The position numbers were made by a program, and so were the translations under genes. The notes beneath the pieces were generated by a model that was not told where the DNA came from, ran no database searches, and saw only the letters and a program-made list of their open reading frames with translations. From NCBI RefSeq assembly GCF_007679035.1, contig NZ_VEFR01000002.1, forward strand, positions 537,245-601,244: a stretch of 64,000 nt of DNA, given 5' to 3'. Each line of letters begins with the position of its first letter. The first letter of the stretch is position 1. This document shows positions 7,274 to 14,712 of the stretch, piece after piece. Source of the stretch: Agrococcus jejuensis (GTDB lineage Bacteria > Actinomycetota > Actinomycetes > Actinomycetales > Microbacteriaceae).

Positions 7274-8410
7274 TCACCGCCTCGGCGGGCTCCAGCGCAG
7301 CATCCAGTCGGCCGCGATCTCGGCGACCAGCGTCGGCGCGAGGTGGAAGACGCCGTTGCGGGCGGCGGCGAGCACGGGGTTCCGCACCTCCATGCCCGAC
7401 CGGTAGAGCCGGTGGGACAGCTGCTGCAGCCGCTGCGTGCGCGGGCGGCGCAGGCGGTCGTAGGCACCCAGCAGGTCGTCGACGTCGTCGCGCTGCGCGA
7501 GCACGCCGAGCGTCGCGGCGTCCTCGAGCGCCGACGCCGCGCCCTGGCCCATCGTCGGCAGCATCGCGTGCGCGGCGTCGCCCAGCAGCGCGACGCCCGG
7601 GGCGACGAACGTGCGCAGCCCCGTCGGCAGGTAGCGCATGTCGTGACGCAGCACGGGCGTCTCGGGCTCGGCGGCCACGTGCGCGCGCACGACCTCCTCG
7701 AACCCCCGCACGGCATCCCTCGCGGCTGCGTGCTCGTCGCGCGCCGTGCGCCCCATGCGGGCGCGGGCGGCGACGTACCAGTACACGCGGTCGCCGTCGA
7801 TGGGCACGAGGCCCGCCTCGGAGCCCGCGCCGTACCACTGCATGCCGCCCGCGGGCGACTCGGGACGGCGCGCGACGACGCCGCGCCAGCACGTGGAGCC
7901 GGAGTAGTCGACCGGCAGATCCGTGCGGATCGCCGCCCGCACGAGCGAGTCGATGCCGTCGGCGCCCACGACGAGGTCGGCGACGCGCTCACGCTGCTCG
8001 CCGCCCTCGACGGTGGTGACGCGGGCGCGAGATCCAGGATGCACGCGCACGACGTGCGCGCCTGTGACGACCTCGGCACCGCTCGCGGCGTCGGCGAGGA
8101 TGCGGTGCAGCGTCGTGCGGTGGATGCCGAGCAGCGCACTCGAGGCGAGCTCGGCGCCGCGCTGCAGCCGCGTGCCCTGCGCGGTGCGCACACCCTGCGG
8201 CAGCGCCTCGACGCCGACGGCGCGCACGGCATCGCCGAGGTCGAGGGCGTCGAGCGCCGCGAGCCCGTTCGGGCTGAGCGCGATGCCGGCCCCGACCTCG
8301 CGCAGCGCGGCGTCCTCCTCGAGCAGCGTCACGCGCCAGCCCGCATCCACGAGCCCCTTCGCGGCGGCGAGCCCGCCGATGCCTGCTCCGACGACGATGG
8401 CCTCACGCAT
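7274..8410 (-). CDS. FAD-dependent monooxygenase (aromatic hydroxylase type)
   Basis: 378 residues. Starts with the Rossmann dinucleotide motif VGAGIGGLAAAKGL, has the DG motif LVVGADGIDSLVR near the middle and the GD motif VALLGDAAHAMLPTMGQGA, the three marks of class-A flavoprotein hydroxylases. These reduce FAD with NAD(P)H and hydroxylate an aromatic or similar substrate. Substrate unknown; no catabolic partner adjoins it. ATG at 8410 follows TAGCCT (complement of 8418-8423) by 7 bases, so the long upstream extension of the open frame is not coding. Confidence 0.9.
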   Translation of the reverse strand: MREAIVVGAGIGGLAAAKGLVDAGWRVTLLEEDAALREVGAGIALSPNGLAALDALDLGDAVRAVGVEALPQGVRTAQGTRLQRGAELASSALLGIHRTTLHRILADAASGAEVVTGAHVVRVHPGSRARVTTVEGGEQRERVADLVVGADGIDSLVRAAIRTDLPVDYSGSTCWRGVVARRPESPAGGMQWYGAGSEAGLVPIDGDRVYWYVAARARMGRTARDEHAAARDAVRGFEEVVRAHVAAEPETPVLRHDMRYLPTGLRTFVAPGVALLGDAAHAMLPTMGQGAASALEDAATLGVLAQRDDVDDLLGAYDRLRRPRTQRLQQLSHRLYRSGMEVRNPVLAAARNGVFHLAPTLVAEIAADWMLRWSPPRR

Positions 8411-8485
8411 GGTGTCGAGGCTAGCCGCGCGGCCCGTGCGCCGACAGGGCGCGCGCGTCGCGCTCGCGGGTGGGACGATCGAGGC

Positions 8486-8887
8486 ATGCGCATCGCCGAG
8501 GCCACCTACGTGCTGCTCACCTCGTTCAAGCGCGACGGCGACGGCGTGGGCACGCCCGTCTGGATCGCGCCGCTCGGCGACGGCACCGCGGGATTCACGA
8601 CGCACTCGAACGCATGGAAGGCCAAGCGCATCCGCCGCACGCCACGCGTCGTCGTGCAGGAGAGCGACGTGCGCGGCACGCCGACGCCCGGCACCGACCC
8701 GGTCGAGCTGCATGCGACCGTGCACTCGGATGCCGCGACCGTCGCACGCGTGCGGTCGGCGATCGCCGCGAAGTACGGGTTCCAGTACCGCCTCATCTCG
8801 GGCGTCGAGCGCGTCGCCGGGTTCGTGCGGCGTCGCTCGGTCGAGCGCGTCGTCATCGTGCTCGCGGAGCCCGGCGCCGCGTCCTAG
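8486..8887 (+). CDS. PPOX-class FMN/F420-dependent oxidoreductase
   Basis: 133 residues with the split-barrel flavin/F420 fold: YVLLTSFKRDGDGVGTPVWI near the start, GTAGFTTHSNAWKAKRIRRT in the middle, and RVRSAIAAKYGFQYRLISGV at the C-terminal half. This is the pyridoxamine-oxidase-like group often annotated as F420-dependent. The presence of an fgd gene at 21-22 kb shows F420 is probably made here, in keeping with that reading. Reaction unknown. The start lies 6 bases after GACGAT. Confidence 0.82.
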   Translation: MRIAEATYVLLTSFKRDGDGVGTPVWIAPLGDGTAGFTTHSNAWKAKRIRRTPRVVVQESDVRGTPTPGTDPVELHATVHSDAATVARVRSAIAAKYGFQYRLISGVERVAGFVRRRSVERVVIVLAEPGAAS

Positions 8888-8897
8888 CCGTCGCGCG

Positions 8898-9356
8898 TCA
8901 CGCGTCGGGCAGCGCGACCGCCGCGACGAGCCGCCGCTGCCGCGGCGTCTCGACCGCGCGTGCGTCGTAGTGCTCGCGCACCCACGCGACCGCGTCGGCG
9001 GCGGGCACGCCGCTCATGCGGGCGAGGATCGCGAGCGCCGTGCCCGTGCGGCCGATGCCGCCGGCGCACGCGACCTCGACCCGCTGCTCCGGGGCTGCGT
9101 CGTGGATGCGTGCGAGCGCCGCGACGGCGGCGACGGGGTCGCGCGGCAGCCGGAAGTCGGGCCACGCGATCCACACGCTCGGCCACGGCACCTCGGGCGC
9201 TCGTGGGAGCAGGTACGCGCCGAGGTCGGGCTCGTCGCCGGGCGCGACGGCGCCGCGGCGCACGCCGCGACCTCGCACCCTGCGCCCGTCGGGCAGCGTC
9301 ACGACGCCGGGAGCATCCGCATCCCACGCCCGTCGCCCACCGCTCGCAGCCTCCAT
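8898..9356 (-). CDS. Protein tyrosine phosphatase-like protein
   Basis: 152 residues with a dual-specificity-type phosphatase loop CAGGIGRTGTALA (Cys-X5-Arg), preceded by the strand VACAGG and a general-acid candidate in WPDFRLPRDP. It matches the short actinobacterial protein-tyrosine-phosphatase family. The ATG at 9356 has AGGA 9 bases upstream and avoids an extension that would read through a repeat-like element (9389-9442). Substrate unknown. Convergent with the PPOX gene (10-base gap). Confidence 0.82.
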   Translation of the reverse strand: MEAASGGRRAWDADAPGVVTLPDGRRVRGRGVRRGAVAPGDEPDLGAYLLPRAPEVPWPSVWIAWPDFRLPRDPVAAVAALARIHDAAPEQRVEVACAGGIGRTGTALAILARMSGVPAADAVAWVREHYDARAVETPRQRRLVAAVALPDA

Positions 9357-9388
9357 GCCGCCATCCTGCCCCGGCCTCCGGCGTCGAA

Positions 9389-9442
9389 TGGCCATCTTCC
9401 GCGATGCGACGGCATCGATCGGCGCCAATGCGCGCCAATCGA
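9389..9442. repeat. Intergenic palindromic element A
   Basis: Contains TGGCCATCTTCCGCG (9389-9403), close to the GGCCACTTCCTGCGG word of the 22.2 kb element, then an inverted repeat TCGATCGGCGC (9415-9425) / GCGCCAATCGA (9432-9442) with one mismatch. Grouped with the elements at 22.2, 24.5, 25.35 and 43.6 kb because of shared CCAATCGA/GGCCA words; this member is the weakest. Confidence 0.4.
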
Positions 9443-9482
9443 CGCACCCGCGCGCCGAGCGGCGAACCGCGTCCGGAGTCCG

Positions 9483-10001
9483 TCAGCGCAGCAGCGCCCG
9501 CACCGCCCGCGCGACGTCGGTCGCATCGACGGGCTCGAGCGACGGCACCTCGAGCAGGTCGCCGATGCCCAGCGGGCCGGCCTCGGCGGCGAGGTCGTCC
9601 CACTCGCGCGCGAACCGCTCGCGCGTGCGCAGCCGGTCGCGGCTCGCGAGCGCCCGCGCCTGCGCGACCGCGGGATCGACGTCGCACCACACCTCGACGA
9701 CGTGCGGCGAGCCCGCGCGCCGCAGCCCCTCCTGCACGAAGCCGAGGTCGCGTGAGCGGATCCACAGCGAGTCGACGATCGGCGGCTCGTCGCTGCGGCC
9801 CACGAGGGCCCACACGACGTCCATCGCGAGCGCCCCGTAGATCGCGCCCGGCAGCCCCATGTGCGGCGTCGAGCCGACGATGCCGGCCTTCACGAGGCTC
9901 TTCGACAGCAGCGGCACGTCGAGCTCGGCAGAGAGCGCCCGGGCGAGCGTCGACTTGCCCGAGCCGGGCAGACCGTTCACGAGCACGACGCTCGATGCCA
10001 T
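9483..10001 (-). CDS. P-loop AAA family ATPase / small kinase
   Basis: 172 residues with an N-terminal Walker A motif (VVLVNGLPGSGKSTLARAL) and the layout of nucleotide/shikimate-type or zeta-toxin-like small kinases: a middle acidic/aromatic region (PPIVDSLWIRSRDLGFVQ) and a late Arg-rich lid (SRDRLRTRERFAREW). The phosphate acceptor is unknown. Its ATG shares one base with the stop of the MazG-like gene upstream (TGATG), so the pair is co-translated. Confidence 0.82.
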   Translation of the reverse strand: MASSVVLVNGLPGSGKSTLARALSAELDVPLLSKSLVKAGIVGSTPHMGLPGAIYGALAMDVVWALVGRSDEPPIVDSLWIRSRDLGFVQEGLRRAGSPHVVEVWCDVDPAVAQARALASRDRLRTRERFAREWDDLAAEAGPLGIGDLLEVPSLEPVDATDVARAVRALLR

Positions 10002-10447
10002 CAGGCGGGATCCTCTCGGTCGTCGTGCGCGGACGCGGAGGCCGCGCGAGCGGCGCCGGGCCCGACCGCATCCTCGCCGCGCAGCGCACGCCCCTCGAGC
10101 GCCCGCTCGTCGGCGTCGAGCGTGTCGTCGCGCTGGTTCGTGCGTCGATCCCACACGAGCCACTTCGCATCCATCGCCCGCTCGACGTCGACGCCCGTCA
10201 CCTGCGCGAAGGCGAGCAGCATGCCGATGGAGTCCGCGAGCTCGAGCGCGAACCGCTCGTCGATCTCGGCAGGCGTCAGCCCCTTGTCGCGCTGGCGGCC
10301 GGTCTTGGCGAGCCACGCCTGCGCGAGCTCGCCGACCTCCTCCTGCACCTTGAGCATGAGCCAGTCGCCATCGCGCTCGAAGCCGTAGATCTGGGCGTAC
10401 CGGGCGCTGATGGCGTCGATGCGCCGTGCCAGCTCTGCGAGCTCCAT
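10001..10447 (-). CDS. MazG-like nucleotide pyrophosphohydrolase
   Basis: 148 residues with the all-alpha NTP pyrophosphatase signature KVQEEVGELAQAWLAK (EExxE) and the later acidic helix FALELADSIGMLL (ExxD), which bind Mg2+. MazG-like enzymes hydrolyse (d)NTPs to NMP and PPi for pool cleaning. The last 50 residues are hydrophilic and low in structure. Followed at once by a P-loop kinase gene with a one-base overlap, suggesting a nucleotide-related two-gene unit. Confidence 0.85.
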   Translation of the reverse strand: MELAELARRIDAISARYAQIYGFERDGDWLMLKVQEEVGELAQAWLAKTGRQRDKGLTPAEIDERFALELADSIGMLLAFAQVTGVDVERAMDAKWLVWDRRTNQRDDTLDADERALEGRALRGEDAVGPGAARAASASAHDDREDPA

Positions 10448-10493
10448 CGCTCCATCATGGGGCGTCGTCCCTCACGACTCGCCGCACACGCAG

Positions 10494-10529
10494 CGACGCG
10501 GCGACCTCGTCGCCGAGGTCGCCGCGTCG
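10494..10529 (-). terminator. Hairpin terminator
   Basis: A perfect 15-bp stem (CGACGCGGCGACCTC at 10494-10508; partner 10515-10529) with a 6-base loop, just past the stop of the minus-strand gene at 10544. There is no T-tract, which is normal in such GC-rich genomes. Confidence 0.65.
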
Positions 10530-10543
10530 GTTCGAACCGTCGT

Positions 10544-11329
10544 CTACCAGGTGAGGCCGGAGGCGAGCAGGGTCTCGGCGAACGCCACGGCGTCGGTGTC
10601 GTTGACCATGTGGATCCGCATCCAGCGGTCACCCTGCAGCAGCCACGCCTGGGTCTCGGGGAACTGCGCGTACGGCTCGGCGGCGTCCACGAAGAGCACA
10701 TCGCCGGTCGAGAGCGTCACGGCCTCCCAGTCGGGCGAGGCGACCCGGCTCTGCAGCAGCGCGACGTCGGTCGGCTCGAGCCCCGCGCCGAAGTCGACGT
10801 GCAGGATGTGCCCGAGCGTCGTGTTCGACCAGGTGCAGTTCGTGAGCCAGTGGTCGGCCATGATCTGCAACTCGTCGGCCGGGTAGCCGATCCACGGGAA
10901 GTACGTCGAGTCGGGCGCGACGACGCCATAGAGGGTGAACTGGCGCTCGGACCACATGGCATCGGTGAGGGTCTGCGGCACGACGTTGGTGCAGCGCGCA
11001 TCGAGCTCGGCGGGGAGCTCTGTCGAGCCCGGATCCACGACGTCGACGGGCTCGAACGTCGGCACCTCGACGCCCGGCGCGAGCTGCAGCTCCGACGGCT
11101 CGGGCGCCGGCTGCGCGGTCGGTGCCGACCACGTCAGGTCGGGCGTGGTCGTCTCGACGGGAGCGACGACGACGACCGACTCGGCGACGACGGTCGGCTC
11201 GGGGGCGGCGTCGACGGTGACGCGCGCGGCCTCGGCGTGCGCGCTCTCGTTCGTCGCGGCGACGGCGGTCGCCGTGCCGAAGGCGAGCACGAGCAGGATG
11301 CCTCCGGCGAGGATGGGGACGGTGCGCAC
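10544..11329 (-). CDS. Membrane-anchored extracytoplasmic protein, unknown family
   Basis: 261 residues. One N-terminal hydrophobic helix (VPILAGGILLVLAFGTATAV) serves as signal or anchor; a Val/Thr/Pro-rich linker follows, then a domain with four or more Cys (DARCTNVVPQTL, WLTNCTWSNTTLGH), Trp-rich strands and a conserved-looking DWEAVTLSTGDVLFVDAAE. I do not recognise the family. A GTG at 11329 has GAGGAG 7 bases upstream and is preferred over the GTG at 11359, which lacks a ribosome site. A hairpin terminator follows. Confidence 0.75.
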   Translation of the reverse strand: MRTVPILAGGILLVLAFGTATAVAATNESAHAEAARVTVDAAPEPTVVAESVVVVAPVETTTPDLTWSAPTAQPAPEPSELQLAPGVEVPTFEPVDVVDPGSTELPAELDARCTNVVPQTLTDAMWSERQFTLYGVVAPDSTYFPWIGYPADELQIMADHWLTNCTWSNTTLGHILHVDFGAGLEPTDVALLQSRVASPDWEAVTLSTGDVLFVDAAEPYAQFPETQAWLLQGDRWMRIHMVNDTDAVAFAETLLASGLTW

Positions 11330-11401
11330 GATGCGGCTCCTCGGTCTCGAGGCCCTCACGGCGAGGGCATCTGATCCGTCATGTCCGGCATCCCCCTGGG
11401 G

Positions 11402-12724
11402 TCACACCGGCGTGTCGCCGATGCTAGGCGCATCGCCTGGGACCGCGGTGGGCAGCGGCTGCTCGCGCATGCCCCACGCCTGGCCGTAGCCACCGTCGGC
11501 CTCGGGCGCCGCCATGAGATCGAGGAAGGGCTTCGCGTCGAAGGCCTCGGGGCCGAGCACGCCGGCCCCCGACCAGACGCCTGTCGCGAGCAGCTCGAGC
11601 GCGATGACGGGGTTGAGCGCCGTCTGCCAGACGACGCACTGCGAGTCGTACTCGGCCATCGTCCACGCGTTGTCGGACACGTGATAGAGGTACGTCGACC
11701 GCGGCTCGCCGTCCAGCCCCGTGCCCGTCACCCACACGCCCGCGCACGTCTTGCCCTCCATCCGCGGTCCGATCGTCGCGGGGTCGGGCAGCGCGGCGGC
11801 GACCACGTCGCGCGGCGACACCTCCACGGGGCCGGCCTTCGAGCGCACGCGGATGGGCTCGTTCGAGTCGAGCCCCAGCAGGTTGAGCGTGCGCAGCACG
11901 CCGATGAACTCCGAGCCGAGGCCGTACTTGAACGTCACGCGCTCGGCATCGAGCCAGCGCGGCATGAGCAGCACCTCCTCGTGCTCGACGTTGACGCACT
12001 CGACGGGGCCGATGCCCTCGGGGAAGTCGAAGACCTCGGGCTCCGAGAACGGCGGCGTCGTGAACCAGCCGCGCCCCCGCTCCCACACGACGGGCGGGTT
12101 GAGGCACTCCTCGATCGTGGTCCAGATCGAGAACGACGGCGCGAAGATCTCGTTCCCCTCGTCGTCGCGCACGACGAGGTTCGCACCGTCGCGCGTGCCG
12201 AGCTCGTCGATCGACGAGAAGAGGTGGTCGGATGCGTAGCGGGCGAAGACGTCGGAGAGGCCCGGCTCGACGCCCATGCCCACGAGCGCGAGGCGCCCGG
12301 CGGCCTCCCACTCCTCCGCCTTGGCGAACTGGCGGTCGCCGAGCATGACGCCGACCTCCTCGTACGGGCGCTCGGGATGGCGCGCCGAGAGGCTCATGGC
12401 CATGTCGAGGTAGTCGCAGCCCGCCTCGAACGCGCCGGCGAAGATCGCGTCGACGAAGCCGGGCTCGACGGCGTTCATGACGTGGGTCGCGCGGTGCTCG
12501 CGCGCCAGCGCGGCGACGTTCGCGGGGTCGGACGCGTCGACGCGCGCCGTCGCGAACCGCGCGCCGACCTCGGCGCCGTGGCGCTCGGCGATCGCGGCGA
12601 CCACGGCCTCGGCACGCTCGAGCGCGTAGTCGGCGACCACGATCGCCTCGTGGAACGAGCGCCGGGCGGCGATGCGGGCGAAGGCGGCGCCCACGCCGCC
12701 GGCGCCGATGAGCAGGATGCGCAT
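11402..12724 (-). CDS. Saccharopine dehydrogenase family NAD(P)-dependent enzyme
   Basis: 440 residues. N-terminal Rossmann motif LLIGAGGVGAAFARIAA, then THVMNAVEPGFVDAIFAGAF and CDYLDMAMS, which match the saccharopine-dehydrogenase/carboxynorspermidine-dehydrogenase group; a long C-terminal domain carries TGTGLDGEPRSTYLYHVSD. Members reduce or oxidise imine-linked amino acids or polyamines; the substrate here is not evident. A strong GAGGAGAG ribosome site precedes the ATG. Ends 72 bases from the unknown membrane protein gene upstream on the map, same strand but separated by that gene's own start. Confidence 0.85.
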   Translation of the reverse strand: MRILLIGAGGVGAAFARIAARRSFHEAIVVADYALERAEAVVAAIAERHGAEVGARFATARVDASDPANVAALAREHRATHVMNAVEPGFVDAIFAGAFEAGCDYLDMAMSLSARHPERPYEEVGVMLGDRQFAKAEEWEAAGRLALVGMGVEPGLSDVFARYASDHLFSSIDELGTRDGANLVVRDDEGNEIFAPSFSIWTTIEECLNPPVVWERGRGWFTTPPFSEPEVFDFPEGIGPVECVNVEHEEVLLMPRWLDAERVTFKYGLGSEFIGVLRTLNLLGLDSNEPIRVRSKAGPVEVSPRDVVAAALPDPATIGPRMEGKTCAGVWVTGTGLDGEPRSTYLYHVSDNAWTMAEYDSQCVVWQTALNPVIALELLATGVWSGAGVLGPEAFDAKPFLDLMAAPEADGGYGQAWGMREQPLPTAVPGDAPSIGDTPV

Positions 12725-12918
12725 GGTCTCTCCTCGTTCGTGGCCGACCTCGGGCCCGTGCGCCCAGCATCCCCCGCGCGGGCGGAGGATGCCAACGGTC
12801 AGGGGCACGACGCGCTGCGCGACATGTGCACGTGCGCGGGGCGGCATCCCCGCACGCGGCCCTGCCGCCTCGCCCAGGTGCACATCTCCCCCGCATGCCA
12901 CCGGCATCCGACGAGGCG

Positions 12919-12932
12919 TAGCGTGGACGCCG
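12919..12932 (+). promoter_or_regulatory. Leaderless promoter of the carbonic anhydrase gene
   Basis: TAGCGT (12919-12924) is 7 bases before the GTG at 12932. The 207-base interval before this gene also holds ATGTGCAC (12824-12831) and its inverted copy (12878-12885), of unknown meaning. Confidence 0.45.
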
Positions 12933-13429
12933 TGGATCAGCACTTCGACGACCTCCTCGCCGCCAATCGCACGTACGCCGAGACCTTCGACCTGCAGGGG
13001 TTCGACGGCATCGCCAAGTCGGGCGTCATGCTCGTGACCTGCATGGACTCGCGCATCGAGCCGCTCGGCATGCTGGGCCTCAAGCCCGGCGACGCGAAGA
13101 TCCTGCGCAACCCCGGCGGTCGCGTCGACGATCGGGCGCTCGTCGCGCTCGTGCTCGGCAACAACCTGCTGGGCGTCGACCGCATCCTCATCGTCGAGCA
13201 CACGCGCTGCGCCGTCGCGTCGAACGACGAGGAGACCCTGCTCACGCGCGTCGGCGAGTCCGCCGGGCAGGACGCGCACTGGCTGCCCGTCGACCCGATC
13301 GCCGATCAGCGGCGCGCGCTCGCCGAGGACGTGCACAAGGTGACGTCGCACCCGCTCATCGCCGACTCCGTGCACGTCGGCGGCTTCCTCTACGACGTGG
13401 ACTCGGGCCTGCTCGAGCGCGTCGCCTGA
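12932..13429 (+). CDS. Beta-carbonic anhydrase
   Basis: 165 residues. The zinc site is complete: CMDSR (Cys-X-Asp-X-Arg) in VMLVTCMDSRIEPLGML and HTRC in VEHTRCAV, with NPGGRVDDRAL between. This is the small beta class common in actinobacteria, interconverting CO2 and bicarbonate in the cytoplasm. The GTG at 12932 is chosen because it is 7 bases after TAGCGT; another GTG three codons upstream is inside that box. The aminotransferase gene starts 13 bases after the stop. Confidence 0.92.
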   Translation: MDQHFDDLLAANRTYAETFDLQGFDGIAKSGVMLVTCMDSRIEPLGMLGLKPGDAKILRNPGGRVDDRALVALVLGNNLLGVDRILIVEHTRCAVASNDEETLLTRVGESAGQDAHWLPVDPIADQRRALAEDVHKVTSHPLIADSVHVGGFLYDVDSGLLERVA

Positions 13430-13442
13430 GCGGCCGCCCGGC

Positions 13443-14627
13443 ATGACGCACCCGAACCCGCTCGAGCAGGTGCCGCTCGAGCGGCTGCGCGAGCGCACGA
13501 GCATCAAGTGGCGGCACTTCGGGCCCGACGTGCTGCCGATGTGGGTCGCCGAGATGGACGTCGTGCCGGCCGAGGCGATCCAGGATGCGGTCGCGCGGGC
13601 GCTGCGCGACGGCGACACGGGCTACGGGCACGGCGTCGCCTACGCGGAGGCGCACGCCCGGTTCAGCGCCGACCGGTGGGGCTTCGCGCCCGATCCGGCG
13701 GCGTCGGTCACGGTCGCCGACGTCATGATGGGCGTCTTCGAGCTGCTCCGCATGCTCACGGACGCGGGCGACGAGGTCGTCGTGACGAGCCCCGTCTACC
13801 CGCCGTTCCACGGCTTCACCCGGCACGCGGGCCGCGTGGTGCGCGAGGCACCGCTCACGGCCGACGCGCGCCTCGACGTCGACGCGATCGACGCGGCGCT
13901 CGCCGCCGCGACGGCCGGCGGCCGCCGCTCCGTGCTGCTGCTCGCGAGCCCCCACAATCCGACGGGCACCGTGCACACCCGCGCCGAGCTCGAGGCCGTG
14001 GCCGCCGTCGCGGCACGGCACGGAGCCTCGGTCGTCGTCGACGAGATCCACGCGCCCCTCACGCTGCCCGGCGCCGTCTTCACGCCGTACCTCTCCGTCG
14101 ACCCTCGCGGCTTCGCCGTCACGTCGGCGTCGAAGGCGTGGAACCTCGCGGGCATCCGCTCGGCGACGATCCTCGCGGGCACGGATGCGGCCGCGACGCT
14201 GCGCGAGATCCCCGAGGTCGTGACGCACGGGCCCAACCACCTCGCCGTCATCGCCCACACGGCCGCCTACGACCAGGGGCGCGACTGGCTCGACGCCGTC
14301 GTCGCGGGCCTTGCCGCCAACCACGCCCTCGTGCGCGACCTGCTCGTCGGATCGGGGGTCGAGCACCGCATCCCCGACGCCACGTACCTCGCGTGGCTCG
14401 ACCTCTCGGCCACCGCGCTCGCCGATCCGGATGCTCGGGCCGACGGCGGCGCCGTCGCCGACACGAGCGCGCCGAGCGTCGCGCTGCACCGTGCCGGGCT
14501 CGGCGTGAACGCGGGCGAGCCCTTCGGCGCGGGCGGCGAGAACCACGTGCGCGTGAACGTCGGCACGTCGGAGGCGGTGCTGCGCGAGGGCGTCGCGAGG
14601 CTGCGTGCCGCGGTCGACGCAGCATGA
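13443..14627 (+). CDS. PatB/MalY-type PLP-dependent C-S lyase
   Basis: 394 residues, fold-type I aminotransferase family. Markers: the N-terminal KWRHFGPDVLPMWVAEMD typical of MalY/PatB, SPVYPPFHGF, the LLLASPHNPTGTVHTR segment, VVDEIHAPLTLPG and the PLP Lys in TSASKAWNLAGIRSA. These enzymes act as cystathionine beta-lyases, releasing homocysteine, pyruvate and ammonia; some modulate regulators. Lies 13 bases after the carbonic anhydrase stop and could be cotranscribed, though no functional link is evident. Confidence 0.9.
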   Translation: MTHPNPLEQVPLERLRERTSIKWRHFGPDVLPMWVAEMDVVPAEAIQDAVARALRDGDTGYGHGVAYAEAHARFSADRWGFAPDPAASVTVADVMMGVFELLRMLTDAGDEVVVTSPVYPPFHGFTRHAGRVVREAPLTADARLDVDAIDAALAAATAGGRRSVLLLASPHNPTGTVHTRAELEAVAAVAARHGASVVVDEIHAPLTLPGAVFTPYLSVDPRGFAVTSASKAWNLAGIRSATILAGTDAAATLREIPEVVTHGPNHLAVIAHTAAYDQGRDWLDAVVAGLAANHALVRDLLVGSGVEHRIPDATYLAWLDLSATALADPDARADGGAVADTSAPSVALHRAGLGVNAGEPFGAGGENHVRVNVGTSEAVLREGVARLRAAVDAA

Positions 14628-14712
14628 CACGCTGCTCCCCACGCGCACCCAGGATGCAGGGCCGCGATGCGAGTAGCCTCATCCGCGGAATGTCCGATGT
14701 CTGGAGGGTTCT

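Noticed and set aside
10521..10546. GGTTCGAACC followed by CTACCA, looking like a tRNA T-arm and CCA end
   Set aside because: The flanking T-stem does not pair and no acceptor, D or anticodon arm precedes it; the segment is part of a terminator and the end of a protein gene.
11340..11370. GTG at 11359 as start of the unknown membrane protein
   Set aside because: No ribosome site; GTG at 11329 has GAGGAG at proper distance and places the hydrophobic helix at the N-terminus.
12824..12885. ATGTGCAC ... GTGCACAT inverted repeat before the carbonic anhydrase gene as an operator
   Set aside because: Eight bases separated by 46 is weak evidence, and no regulator or second copy is nearby.
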